64,000 nucleotides of DNA from Udeniomyces pyricola (taxonomy: Eukaryota; Basidiomycota; Tremellomycetes; Cystofilobasidiales; Mrakiaceae): positions 1,116,001 through 1,180,000 of the forward strand of contig BCIK01000003.1 of assembly GCA_039545295.1 (NCBI GenBank), read 5' to 3'. Shown piece after piece: positions 24,004-34,995 of the stretch. Every line of letters begins with the position of its first letter. Positions within the stretch are counted from its first letter, which is position 1. A program made the position numbers and the translations under genes. A model generated the notes under the pieces. The model searched no databases, was not told where the DNA came from, and saw only the letters and a program-made list of their open reading frames with translations.

Positions 24004-24221
24004 TGGCAATTGGCGCGTGCATTTGGCACTGGATGCCAATTTGGCTGGCATTTGGGAATATTATGGCACTCACTACCATTCTGCCAATCGCATGCCAAAT
24101 TGGCACTCGCCATGTCAACGCCCTGCGATGAGCGCCAACGAGTGCCAAACGTCATTGCCAAATTGGCACCTGATGGCGATGATGATGCCAAATTGGCATT
24201 CCATTGCCATTTAGTGCCAAT
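24004..24221. promoter_or_regulatory. Cluster of TGCCAAATTGGCA palindromes upstream of the GCFC gene
   Basis: Three exact copies of the 13-bp palindrome TGCCAAATTGGCA lie at 24093-24105, 24156-24168 and 24186-24198. A near copy TGCCAATTTGGC is at 24034-24045, and additional half sites (TGCCAA or TTGGCA) are near 24022, 24082, 24143 and 24215. The block begins about 105 bp upstream of the GCFC start codon. The arrangement looks like an array of binding sites for a dimeric DNA-binding protein. The half site resembles the animal NF-I half site TTGGC, but the spacing differs. Confidence 0.7.
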
Positions 24222-24579
24222 TATATATACTGTTTGCACGCTTCCCCAGATCGCTTCTGATTGCACTGCTACGCCATTCATAGCGTACACTTATATTTAC
24301 AAACATAGACATATACATAGAGCAAACCAAAGACGTCAGATCTCAGAGGAACTTCGATCGTGCGAGAACGCGAGATCTTCGACAAGCGGAAACGATTCTG
24401 TCACGTTACGCCACAGGAATGCACAATTTGCACGTATGTTCCTTATCATGCAAAATCATTCATCATCAGAGTTGGTAATATTAAGAGGGTATAAGTCCAT
24501 GTAATCAAACGAGGAACGAGAAAACATCTCAGTGAAAGATATAACAAAATCACGGGATGTTATTTTGACAGTGATTTCT

Positions 24580-27500
24580 TCAATGCATCACCTCCCACCT
24601 CTCCGGCCCAGGCCATCTCTCCTCTCCCCAATCAGCCAGACCCTTTACGACAATATTCCTCTTGTCCTCTCCCATCCACTGGGGCAGATCATCGTTGATG
24701 GCTAGCAGCGCGAGTTCCGGTCTGTCGGTGAGGGTCTTGCGGAATGTTGAGAAAGCGTTTTGCTGTCGAATCGAGCTGAACAACGAAGGTGTATTCGCGA
24801 GGGTGTGGCGATAACGAGCGAGCAGGGCGAGCGAGAAGTGGCGAAGGTTGACTCGATATGGACCGTTGGCATCCTCGCTAGTTTTAGATTCGACGAAGTG
24901 TGAGGAGAGGAGGTGGGGATGATTTGGAGCAGAGAGGAGGGGGAAAATATCGTCTAGGGAAAAATCGGCTTCTTGCCATGTCGACGTCAGAGGTAGATGA
25001 GGGACATCATAGATATTGCTCGAGGCGGAGGTGGAACGATGCGAAGGTGTGTAGTACGTTTCTGGTCGGGGGAGGAGCGAACTCAAGCCTGGTTCGTCTG
25101 ATAGAGAGAGGATAGCTGTCATGACTGTACACGAAGAAAGCCAAGTATGAAACAAAAACATAAAAAATGTCAACCTCGGTATTAAGCTCATATCCACGTT
25201 GGAATTACAAAATTGCATGCGTACTCCGATCGCCACATTCCACTCGTTCGAACGCGAGGCGTTTGAAGAGCCATGCGGCATCCACCTTGACATTGTCGTT
25301 GTGGGCTGTCCACCAATCACCCAGACAGTGGGATAAGTCGAGAGGCCTATCGGCGGAGTTACGGAAGGATTGAGTGGGTACGCCGGATAGGGAAGCTTGG
25401 TCAAGAGAAAGCGACAAAGAAGGACGAGAAAAAGACATCAGAGTGAATCAGTATACGGGCCGGCAGATGACACTGCAAAACAGATGTCCAAAGAATAAAA
25501 AAACTTACAGAAGTAGACTCGAGACGCCAGCATGCTCTCTTCTCCTACTGCTGCGAGACCCTCGTTAATTCTTTCTCCAGCCCACTTTGTTTGGCTTTCA
25601 TCGTCCTTCTTTTCATCACCATCGTCTTGCTTTTCGGCGGTAGGGGTGATCCTCCATGGTCTCGCACCCGACAGAGGTCCTCTCGCACTGACTGACCTTC
25701 CAGCTCGAGTGACGTCTCTCCGAACCTCCCTCTTCCCCTTTCTGATCCTTCCTACCTCACCCACCCATCCATCGACCCCAAGAGACTTGAGTTCCTTCTT
25801 CTCCTTTTGACCCCAGGAGCCTGAGGGACCAGCTCGGGCAACGATGTAAGACCAAAGAAGTGCTTCTCGATGTTTTTGACGTATGTAGTGTGTAACGAGG
25901 AAAGCGATTTCAATCTGTTGATTCAGGTCGATATCATGGTCTAACTGGATTAGCCACACAAACAAAGGTTCGTAGACCGCACGCAGAAGGATGATAACTC
26001 ACATCCGGACCTCCTGTCTTCTGCTCGCGGAATCGTCGGCGGGATGAGGCGCCAAGAGCATCGGCAAACGTGAGCGAAAGCTCGTGAAGGTGTGGGACGG
26101 TCATCGTCTTGGGCATATGCTGAAGGTATTCGAGATGGGAGGACGGCAGACGTTTGTCTGAAAAGAACGCATAAGAAAGTGGGGTCAGAGTTGATGTTTT
26201 AAAGTTCAGGCAAGACAACACTGAACTCTAGCTTGGGAGGGATTAACCAAGACCTTTCTGTACTTACTGAGGACACATGCCGCCCACTCGAGCCCACCCC
26301 ACTCTCCAGAGTCGCCAATCTTGGCACCTTCTTTTGCAAGGACTTGTAGATCGCCTTGCACTCGCAGAACCGGGCCAAATGTCTAAGGTTGAAAGCCAGG
26401 TAATGAATCGACGAAATTTATGAGCATATGCAGTGAAGATGGATGCGAGCCGTCCGTCTCGCACTTGAAGAAACCAGTAACCAACCTCAGAATGAAAATC
26501 GGACGCCGTCAACTCTCTTAGCAGGAAAAAGTCATCATTCATGCTGACAAATGTCGGCGAAAGGCTAGGGATGTTATGCAGTTGAGCTTCGATGGCGAAC
26601 GAGTTGAAGGTCGGTAAAAGTAGGGATTGACTTGGCGTGACCGAGGGTATTGGAAGGGCGATCTCGGAGTGGAAATGAAAAGCCAAGGGCTTGCAAGATG
26701 AAGCGGCCTGGCGAAGCACAGGAGGGGATGAAAGAGTAGAGAAGTTGGTGTTGCCTCTTGAAGGGTTGGTTGGCTGGAGGTAGGGATATGAAGCATTTTG
26801 GTTGGTATCGACAGCATTATTGTGAGGCATGATCTGTTTGTTAGGTATGGTTGCATTCGTAGTGTGGGTGAGGGTATCGTCGCTGGTTGGAGTGGAAAAT
26901 CCTGGATGTACAGCCAAGCCCTCCTTGGCCCGTTGCTTCCTAACGATGTTCCAGTCAAGCCAACTCGGGATCTGCCCAACTCTCCACCCCTGATCGCTCA
27001 TGTTTGAGCGGGCGGCGTCACTTGAGAGAGTTTTCCATCCGTCTTCCCACTCATCCAGGGCGAAATCCATACCCACGCCACGAAGAACCCCCTGTTGGCC
27101 TCGGTCGCCCGTCAGTAGCCGAGCGACTGAACGCATGGCAAACCTCATCTCACCCATATTGCTGTAGTGACGGTTGACCTTGAGGTAGTTGAGGGTCTCT
27201 TTGGGTGATTGGGCGAAAGAGTTGACAAGGTCGATTGTGCGCGAGTAGGCTGAAACGAAAGAAGGAGAGGATCCGTTGACGAATGTGATAACTGTGTCCA
27301 ACGGGGTTGATCGGAGTCGTGGACAGAGGACAGTGGATATGGGTGAAGAGGGGTCGAGTGTCGAGAGATGCTCAAGACATACTATGGAAGGAGATGGGTA
27401 GGCTAGGGGAAGAGTTGAGGGAACACGCAGAGGCGTGAGGGGTAAGAAAAGAGCAAGGTCTGCAGAGTCTGAGAGTGAAGGTGCGTAGTCGGGCAAAGGG

Positions 27501-28344
27501 GTGGGTTCCGAGATATCGACTGAGCAAAACGCAGTATCATATAAGAGGAATAATCAGCAAAGTGCATTTGCACAGGACGGATCAACCAGAAAGATCGCTG
27601 TACGCATCGCTGGCCACATATATATAGGTAGACTTCGGTCCGTGCCCGGCTCAACTAAAACCCTCCATGCAGGTGCATGGCTGAAACTAGATGCACAGAC
27701 GTCTGTTCCTGCTTCCCTTCACTCAAGCAGGAAAGGAGAAGCAGGACTGCTATGCGTTGCTTAGTCTAGCCTTATTACAAGTAGCACCACCGGACCAGAC
27801 CGATTTGGACTGGGCAATGGGCGAAAGCAACCGCTCGAAAGCTATTTCTATCTACGACGACTGCTCTGCCGCGGTCGTCTCGCTCTCAAGGCTGCATATA
27901 TCTCGACGGTGCCAGACCATTTATTGTGAATGATCGAATACCTGAACAGGAGCACGAGCAAAGGGTTATCTCACCTAGTTGATCATCATTGGTAGGTATG
28001 GGTATGTCCAACGCTAGACGGCTCGGTAGCATAAACCCTCCCGCAGCGATGAGGACGAGGGCGAGCGCGACAGCGAACAGAACGCATTGCCGTCGCCGGT
28101 AGCAGGACCGAGTACCGTTGTTAATGGTCGTGGTGAGAAGCTTGGATCTGACGTGATTCGGACGATAGGAGCCAGGAAGCGAGTCATCATGGGAGGCGAT
28201 GTGGTTATCGGGAATAGGGGATCGGGAAGGTGATTGGCTAGGTAGCAGGTCATAGGAGTGGAAGAGCGTTTGGAGAGAGACGGGAAGCAGCTGGCCAATG
28301 TGTCGGATGGGGGAGGCGAGGAATCGAGGGAGTCGCGAAGCCAT
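24580..28344 (-). CDS. XPT1: Stealth-family xylosylphosphotransferase, Xpt1-like
   Basis: This is a Golgi-type II membrane glycosylphosphotransferase of the Stealth family. Cryptococcal Xpt1 transfers xylose-phosphate from UDP-xylose to mannose on protein O-glycans. The N-terminus (start 28344) has a cytosolic Arg-rich stretch (CYRRRQC) and one membrane helix at about residues 88-106 (VLFAVALALVLIAAGGFML). Stealth regions follow in order: CR1 (DTVITFVNGSSPSFVSAYSR) with RHYSNMGEMRFAMRSV, CR2 (LLLPTFNSFAIEAQLHNIP and FVSMNDDFFLLREL), CR3 (LPSSHLEYLQHMPKTM, LHELSLTFADAL) and a CR4-like C-terminus with LLAINDDLPQWMGED. Splicing involves about eight introns; the frames at 26264-27496 and 24580-25404 are the main exons. 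The catalytic Asp pair in NDDFF is intact. The substrate is inferred from the closest characterised member. Confidence 0.8.
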
Positions 28345-28787
28345 GGGGATGGAAGGACATGGAAGATCAAGGGTTGAGCCAGAGAGGGGAAGGGTGTCAA
28401 AATGAATGGGCTGGAGGATAATGCCTTGAAGGGATAGCTAATTTGGGGGTCTTGCGACTGTGTGCATGAATGTGATGATCGATGAGTGCTGCGACTGAAT
28501 ACTAACCTTGAACTGTCTGCGAGCGAGCGAACGATCAGCCAAGTCTCAGCTTGTCTCAGCAGCAGCTCCCATTGCGGCGTGACGGCTCGGCAGACTTCGG
28601 CAACGCTCATCCGTCACACTACAATCACGCGTCCTGAGCTGTCACGCATGATCGAACAAGGAACATGACGACATCGTTGATTGGCCTCAACCTGATCGAT
28701 CCTTGCCTGATATCCTTCTGATCATCGCCGTTCGCCCTCTCACATACCTGTATACCTAGTATACCCACCCACCCTATCAACCTCAAC
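28345..28787. promoter_or_regulatory. Divergent promoter between XPT1 and the P450 gene
   Basis: This 443-bp spacer lies between two divergent start codons. It has a pyrimidine-rich stretch ending in CAACCTCAACATG at the P450 start. No defined operator was recognised. Confidence 0.4.
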
Positions 28788-31699
28788 ATGGTCTCCTTGG
28801 GATCTATCATCGCAGCCGTCGCCGTCGTCTTTGCGTCGCGCTTTGCATGGCTCGTTTACGCGACGTATCTCCGCTCAAAGGTGCGTCGTCGTCCGCCCGG
28901 TCCGTAGGACTGTACGCTCGTGGTCATCGCCAACCGATCGCTTACTTCATGCCCCTCACGTCCGGCCACGCTTCCATCGGCTGGTGACTGTTGATCCCAC
29001 TCCTAGCCTCTCAAAGTCCCGTACGCTAAATCCCTTGTCTAGGTTGCACTCAGCTTGCGGTCCCTTACAATCACTCTCATCGAGAAAGCTTGCCTGCGCT
29101 GACGCGCTCTCCTCCGATCCTCCCCATTCGCCCCTTCTTTTTCGATATCTTGTTTCTGCTTCATCGCTGCCACCAGCGGCGTATTCTTCATCTTTGGCCT
29201 TCCCTGGAGGTTCATTTTTCCCAACGTTGCCTATCTCAACCCTAAAGCTAAAATCTCATGGTCGCGCAAGTGGGCCAAATACGATTCTTTTGGTGGACTC
29301 GGCGTGTACAAGACGACGCATGTCTCCCGCGACGGACGCCCGATCCTGCACATTGCTGACCCTGTAGCTGTCAAGCAGCTCTCACTCAACCGAAAGGCGT
29401 GGGCCAAACCGACAAGAATGTATCAGGTGCGTTAGCGGGACCTATGTCGTGGGAATATCGGCGTGGTGACAACCTGACGCCCGAAAGCGTGCGCGTGATG
29501 CATCGCTCGTCATAGGTCCTTTCGTTCTTTGGTCAGAATCTCGTCATCACCGAGGGTAATGAGTGGAAAATTCATCGCAAGGTTGTCGGCCCATCGTTCT
29601 CCGAGGTATGTTCTGGTTCTGATAACATAACATCACTGCACCTTTGGTAGATGTCCAGATGTACAAGCCTCGGATGTGCAGGCTGTACCCCTGCTTGATC
29701 TCTCATGGCTTGTTAAACTGATCGCGGTGCCTCCTACTCTTTCTGGGCTGCATAGAAAGCATACGATCTTGTGTGGCGCGAGACTGCTCAAGTATATAAG
29801 GAGATGGTTCATGAAGAGGGATGGGAGTCTGCCCCAAGTGGGACCGAGTTCCAACTGACTGATCTGGTTGACATAACCATGCGTATGTCATTTGTTACAT
29901 CCAGTCGTGCTCGCGTCGTCATTGCAAGCTCCCTGACGTCTATTTTTTCCCTTCTTCTCATCTTGAATCCAATTTATTAGGTATCGCTCTGCTCATCATC
30001 AGTCGAGCGGCCTTCAACATCGACATGCCTTGGAAGGACGCTGATGACGAGTCTAAAAAGCTCGGTCCGGGGCATACCATGACCTCGTCGCATGCCCTCC
30101 ACCTGGTCTCGACCAAGACTCTTTGGAAAATCCTCACGCCAAAGGTAAGATTCTTTTCTGATGAAAGCCCACGATCGGACCCTGGATCTTTGATCCCTAC
30201 CCACGCCTATGCCCCCCATTACTGACCACGCCTATTCACCGACCGACTCCTCATCTCATTTTACACACCTATCTCACGAAACGTTCCGCAGTGGGCCTAC
30301 TATCTCCCGATCCCCGCCATCAAGCTTGTTGGAGCAGCCTTCTCGGAGCTTGACGACTACATGCTCGAAATGGTCCGAGCCCGTCGCGAGGCATTTCAGA
30401 ACGGCGACCAGGGCAAGGCAGATCTTTTTGGCTCCCTTGTCCTTGCCGGCATGGAAAACGCCGAGAAGATCGAACTAGAGGGAGAGGAAGGCAACGAAGG
30501 CCTCGGAGACAGAGAGATCATTGGCAACACTTGTATGTCGCATCTCTGCAATCGAACAAATAGACACAACTCTTTCTTGTCAAAGCTAACGCTGTATGAT
30601 CGTGTGGCAATCCCCATCACGCCTGTACAGTCATCTTCCTTCTCGCCGGACACGAGACGAGTGGACACTCTCTTGGCTTTGTCTTTGCGCTGCTTGCCCT
30701 CCATCCCGAGATTCAAGAGGAGCTATACAAGTCAATCGTTGACGTTATGCCCGAGGGGTACGAACCCGTACGTATCTGATTCCACTTGTGTGCTAGAACA
30801 GTGTTTGTCTTTGCTGTTTTCTCTTTGTTGGCACATCATGTTCTGCAAGTAAGAGATTGCTTAAGTTGCTCTTCCCTCCCTTATCTACAGACCTACGAAG
30901 ACTACCCTAAGCTTACCTATGCGCTAGCGGTCCTCTACGAGACCATTCGGTAAGATTGTTTTTATCTTTTCCATCTTTTTTTTTTGTCTCTTGACCTGTT
31001 GACATCTTTTGCTTTCGCCGCGTATACATAATCCATACTGAATGCATGGTATCTCTTTGCCCGTTTGAACCTATGCTCATTCCATTGGCCATGACCCTTA
31101 TGTCAGCCTGTTCCCTCCGGTCACGGACATTCCAAAGACTTGCATGACCGACACGACGCTTACGTTTACGGGTACTCCGGATCCTGTCACCGGAGAGATG
31201 ACGACCGAGACCGTCTTCGTCCCTGAAGGTTCGTTAAGCGTCGATACAGCCAGGTCGAGAAATGGATTAAAGTCACATACACAACACACAAAAACAGACC
31301 CTGAAGCGCTAATTTTGGGACGATCAAATCGGTTATTTCTCCTCCCTTCCCTTCGTCTCAGGAACCGACGTTTTGATCGACACCCCTGCCCTTCACACAA
31401 ACCCTCACTACTGGAAAGATCCTCTCACCTTCGATCCAACGCGTTTCCTTCCCGGAGCGGATTGGAACCGGGACGCATTCGTGCCGTTTTCGGCTGGTCC
31501 CCGAGCGTGCATTGGTCGAAGATTTGCAGAGGTCGAAGCGGTGGCGACGTTGGCGTTGTTCATCCGAGGGTTCGAGTTCAAGTTGCCCGCGTTGAGGAAG
31601 GGAGAGACGAAAGAGGCCCAGAGGCAGAGGCTGTTGAAGGCGAGACCGGCCATCACGCTCACGCCCAAAGGAGTTGATCTGATCATCCGGAAACGATAG
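28788..31699 (+). CDS. Cytochrome P450 monooxygenase
   Basis: This is a heme-thiolate monooxygenase of the microsomal type. The N-terminal anchor is MVSLGSIIAAVAVVFASRFA. Exons then give a proline hinge and the B/C-helix region with EGNEWKIHRKVVGPSFSE, the I-helix LLAGHETSGHS (oxygen-activation motif AGHET), the K-helix Glu-x-x-Arg in YETIR, the PERF-like segment FDPTRFLPGADWNRD, and the heme-binding loop FSAGPRACIGRRF with the Cys ligand. About ten short introns are inferred. The start at 28788-28790 has a CAACATG context and precedes the anchor directly. All landmark residues are present. Substrate and CYP family number cannot be given. The gene is divergent from XPT1. Confidence 0.9.
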
Positions 31700-32453
31700 G
31701 TTGGGTCGGATGTGTGCGATGGTGTGCCGTATGATGTGGTGATGTCATTTGACAGCGGGGGTTAGAGTGAACAGGATGACTTGCTTGTCGATCTTGGTGT
31801 ACTTTTTCTTTCTCTCTTTCTTTGTCAAACGACTACTGGTCCCGGGTTGAAGCTTTAAGGTTGTATAATCACAACTTCATCATCTGTATCATATACCACT
31901 TGCTGCCACGGCGCTCATTGCTGTTTCTGTGATGAATCTGTCACTGAATAGTGCGCGGGCCCTGAATCGACTTAGTTACGTTCTTGATCATTGTCGACCC
32001 GTGAGTGGGGTGTGGTGATTGGTATAGGTTGGTTTGTTTTACTTTGTGCCCTTGTCGACGTGTGTTGTTCTTGTGAGTGGGGTGGATGTGGCAGAACGTT
32101 TTGAGTGATCTGACTGAACGACAACAGACGGTGATGGCGATGCATGCATTCGCACGAGAACCAGGCGAGGACGAACGAATCCGGCCAGTCCAACGGACAC
32201 GTCCGAGACTGCGGTTGTGCTCCGTCAACGTGAGGTGAGAACTGAGACTTGGTCCAATCCAGCTTCCAGCCCGGCCGCTTTCGTTTTCTCTGTCCTTTTC
32301 TCACGCCGTCCATCAATCCCTTCGTCCTTCTCTTTGCGTTTCGCATTTCTTCCTCTGATCCTTCCCTTCCTTCCTTTCTTCCTTTCTTTCTTTATCACTT
32401 CTTTCCTATCCTCCCTCCATTTACACCACACACCCTCCTCACATCCTTTTACC
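31700..32453. other. Intergenic spacer with CT-rich leader
   Basis: This is the 3' region of the P450 followed by the promoter of the next plus-strand gene. The last ~120 bp before the ATG at 32454 are almost pure CT tracts (CCTTTCTTCC repeats), a common fungal leader feature in strongly expressed genes. Confidence 0.5.
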
Positions 32454-34025
32454 ATGCTGCTCACGCCATCCTTCCTCTCTCTCTCCCTCTTCCTGGCCGG
32501 ATCCGGTTCCTTGTCCCTGGCGACCCCTCAAGCTCCTGCCACCCCCCTCTCAGCCCACATCAAAACCGGTCGACCCGTCCTTAACACCCTCATCACCACT
32601 CCCACCACGGATGATATCGCCCAGTCTCTCGTCGACGCGCCTGGCTCCGTCGAGAAGCGAAGGATGGACCTCGTCGCTGAATCGAGCCGATACAAGGACG
32701 TTTTGAGCGCTCGACAGATCTACGACGCCGCTGTGGTGGCGAGGATGGAGCATGGAGCCGTGGTTAGAGGTGGAAGGAGAGCTCATGCTGGAGCTATGAG
32801 GAAACGAGGAGGGAGTGCTTGCAAAGCCAGTAGCAGTAGCACTGTTGAGGCCGCTAAGACCTCGTCGTCTACCGCTAAGACCTCGTCGTCTACCACTAAG
32901 ACCACGTCGTCTACCGCTGAGACTTCGTCTTCTATTGCCAAGACGTCGTCGTCGTCATTGTCATCGGCTTCGGCATCACACACGTCGAGTGCCATCAAGG
33001 TTCAAGCTCAAGTCATTGCGACTTCATCCTCCAAGGCATCCCAGCCCTCGGCTCACGTCACGGTTACCACCACCAGCAGCGTTGCTACTCATACCAGCAC
33101 CAAAACCTCTTCTGCCGTCACGGTCACTGCCACCAGTGCCACTTCGGTTAACACTGCTGCCTACGCAACTTCCACCCTCTTCACATCCATCCGAACGACC
33201 GGCGACTTGACCTACTACGCTCAAGGCCAAACATCATGCGGTTCGGTCTACACCGACGAATCCTACACCGCCGCCGTCTCTCACCTCCTATATGACGCGT
33301 GGCCTGGAGCGACCGTCAACACGAACCGAAATCCTATCTGTGGACCGTTCGTTTCGGGTAGGATCGCGTTGGACGGAAGCGTCCTCGTCGCAGGCACCGA
33401 CAGCGTCCTAGTCGGAGGTGATAACTTGTTGAACTGCATCGCTGGGGAAATGTGCCGTGAGTCGGAATGTCGACAATCTGAATCCTCGAAAAAAGTTTGG
33501 TTGCACAACCAGGATCAGGCACTGACCACTTGGTTGGGCGGTCTTATCATTCCTTGCTTCCTTGCTTGCTCTCCGGTCATGGTCGTGGGATTTTTTTTTC
33601 TTCTTTTTTTTTCTGTTTCATTCTCTATCGTTCGCTCGGGTTCTTGGTGGTTTCGGAAACAGACATCCCGTTGACGGCCACACTAACGTACAAGAACACG
33701 TCCGTCCAGGTCCAGATCGTGGATCGATGTGAAGGTTGCGCCGTTGAAGACGTGAGTTCTCCAGAGTCTTTCTTCTCACCATAGGAGCGTTCGCAAGATG
33801 CACTCTTTCCTGTCTCGTTCCTTCCCTAGACGTGTTTTCTCACTCTCTCTCTATTCTCTCTACTTATGTCCTCTCTTCTTTGGCTGCTTCGCTTCGTCGA
33901 AACCCTTTGCCTTTTCGCTTCAGATCGATGTCACCCCTACTGTTTTCCTCGCGCTCACCGGCAACATGGACCTTGGTCGCATCAAGGGCACCTCGGGCGA
34001 CTTCAAGTGGTCGTTCGATCAATAA
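32454..34025 (+). CDS. Secreted double-psi beta-barrel (RlpA-like) protein with Ser/Thr stalk
   Basis: This is a predicted extracellular protein. A signal peptide (about residues 1-22, MLLTPSFLSLSLFLAGSGSL) is followed by a 100-residue propeptide-like region with KRR and MRKRGG basic motifs that could be Kex2 processing sites. A Ser/Thr-rich stalk of about 100 residues with 21-bp repeats follows. The C-terminal domain is a double-psi beta barrel: GDLTYYAQGQTSCGSVYT, then NPICGP and, in the next exons, LTYKNTSVQVQIVDRCEGCA and IDVTPTVFLALTG with GRIKGT. It belongs to the expansin/barwin-like RlpA group found in many fungal wall-associated proteins. Two introns are inferred (about 33456-33662, and 33751-33923). 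The Asp of VDRC and the paired Cys are present. The stalk is likely heavily O-glycosylated. Confidence 0.85.
32843..32956. repeat. 21-bp coding tandem repeat in the Ser/Thr stalk
   Basis: About five diverged units of 21 bp (core GCTAAGACCTCGTCGTCTACC) encode the heptapeptide pattern A-K-T-S-S-S-T. The first two copies are identical and later copies drift, so the stalk appears to have grown by local duplication. Confidence 0.8.
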
Positions 34026-34995
34026 AAACCTGACTTTTGTTGTTCTTTTCGTTCTGTAATCTCCAGCCTGTCTCTTCAATATTGCACTCTCTTCTTTCCT
34101 GCTTGGGTATCATGTTCTTTCTCCTTGTCCCTGTGTCTTTCTTGTTTGTTTGTTTGTTTGTTTGTTTGTTTGTTTATTTGTTCGTTTGTTTGGGGTGATG
34201 CATTTGTTGGCGCTGTGCGTCCGTCATCCCTTTATCGCTCTTTCCTCTCGATCTGTCCCCTCTTTGATAAGTTATAGCTCTCGGTTTGGTTTCGTTCTGC
34301 CTGCATCGTAGTTTCCCATTTCGACTTGAAGTCTCACCCATCGACACTATCGATCGAGCGCATCTGGTTCGCTCCAACTTTCTCCTCTCTGTCTTCGATA
34401 CGTATATATTTCTACATCTCCCCCTCTCCTATCGCGTATTGTACTCGTCATCATCCTCTTTTATCGCTTCGTTTGAACGTGCGTGATCCATCAGGGTTCC
34501 AACTGGGTTGGAACGATGTTGATTGTTTCTACGAAGTAGCTAGTTGGGGATTTTGTCTTTCCATCGATGATGAGCTACTAGTGTCTACTGTTGCTCTTCT
34601 TACATATATATATTCAAATTTGGTTATTTTGTTTGCCGCTTGACGTCTCGACAATACCAAGTAGTAAGTAACTGTATCAGTAAATAGCGTGTTCGGTATT
34701 GTCCGTTGTCCTTTGTCGTTTGTTCTTTTGTCTGTTGTGGTCGATTTTGATCTTGTAAGCGAGGATACAAGTTCCGGCAGGTCGACCCGCGCATAGTTGA
34801 GACATGGATATCACATGATGCCTGACGGTGGACGGAGTCGTCATGTCCTGCATGGTGTCCTATCGGCCTTGGCCGAAAAGGCAGCGCAAGACGATCCTCG
34901 CCTCATGATGACCGAGTGACTGTCCAGTAGTCTGCTCGCCTGCTTCCCTCTCATTCGACGCCTACTATCGACCCCTTCACTTGGATTTTCTCACT
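34026..34995. other. Intergenic region with TTTG microsatellite
   Basis: This region has 970 bp between two plus-strand genes. A (TTTG)n tract with two point variants occupies about 34144-34192. AT-rich TACATATATATATTC follows near 34600. No gene was seen; a promoter for the carboxypeptidase is expected near the right end. Confidence 0.5.
34144..34192. repeat. (TTTG)n microsatellite
   Basis: About twelve TTTG/GTTT units, with one TTTA and one TTCG variant towards the 3' side. Confidence 0.9.

Noticed and set aside
23661..24290. Minus-strand 209-codon frame upstream of the GCFC start
   Set aside because: It has a shifted frame over the GCFC first exon and Asn/Trp/Leu repeats produced by the TGCCAAATTGGCA palindromes. 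There is no protein-like segment of its own.
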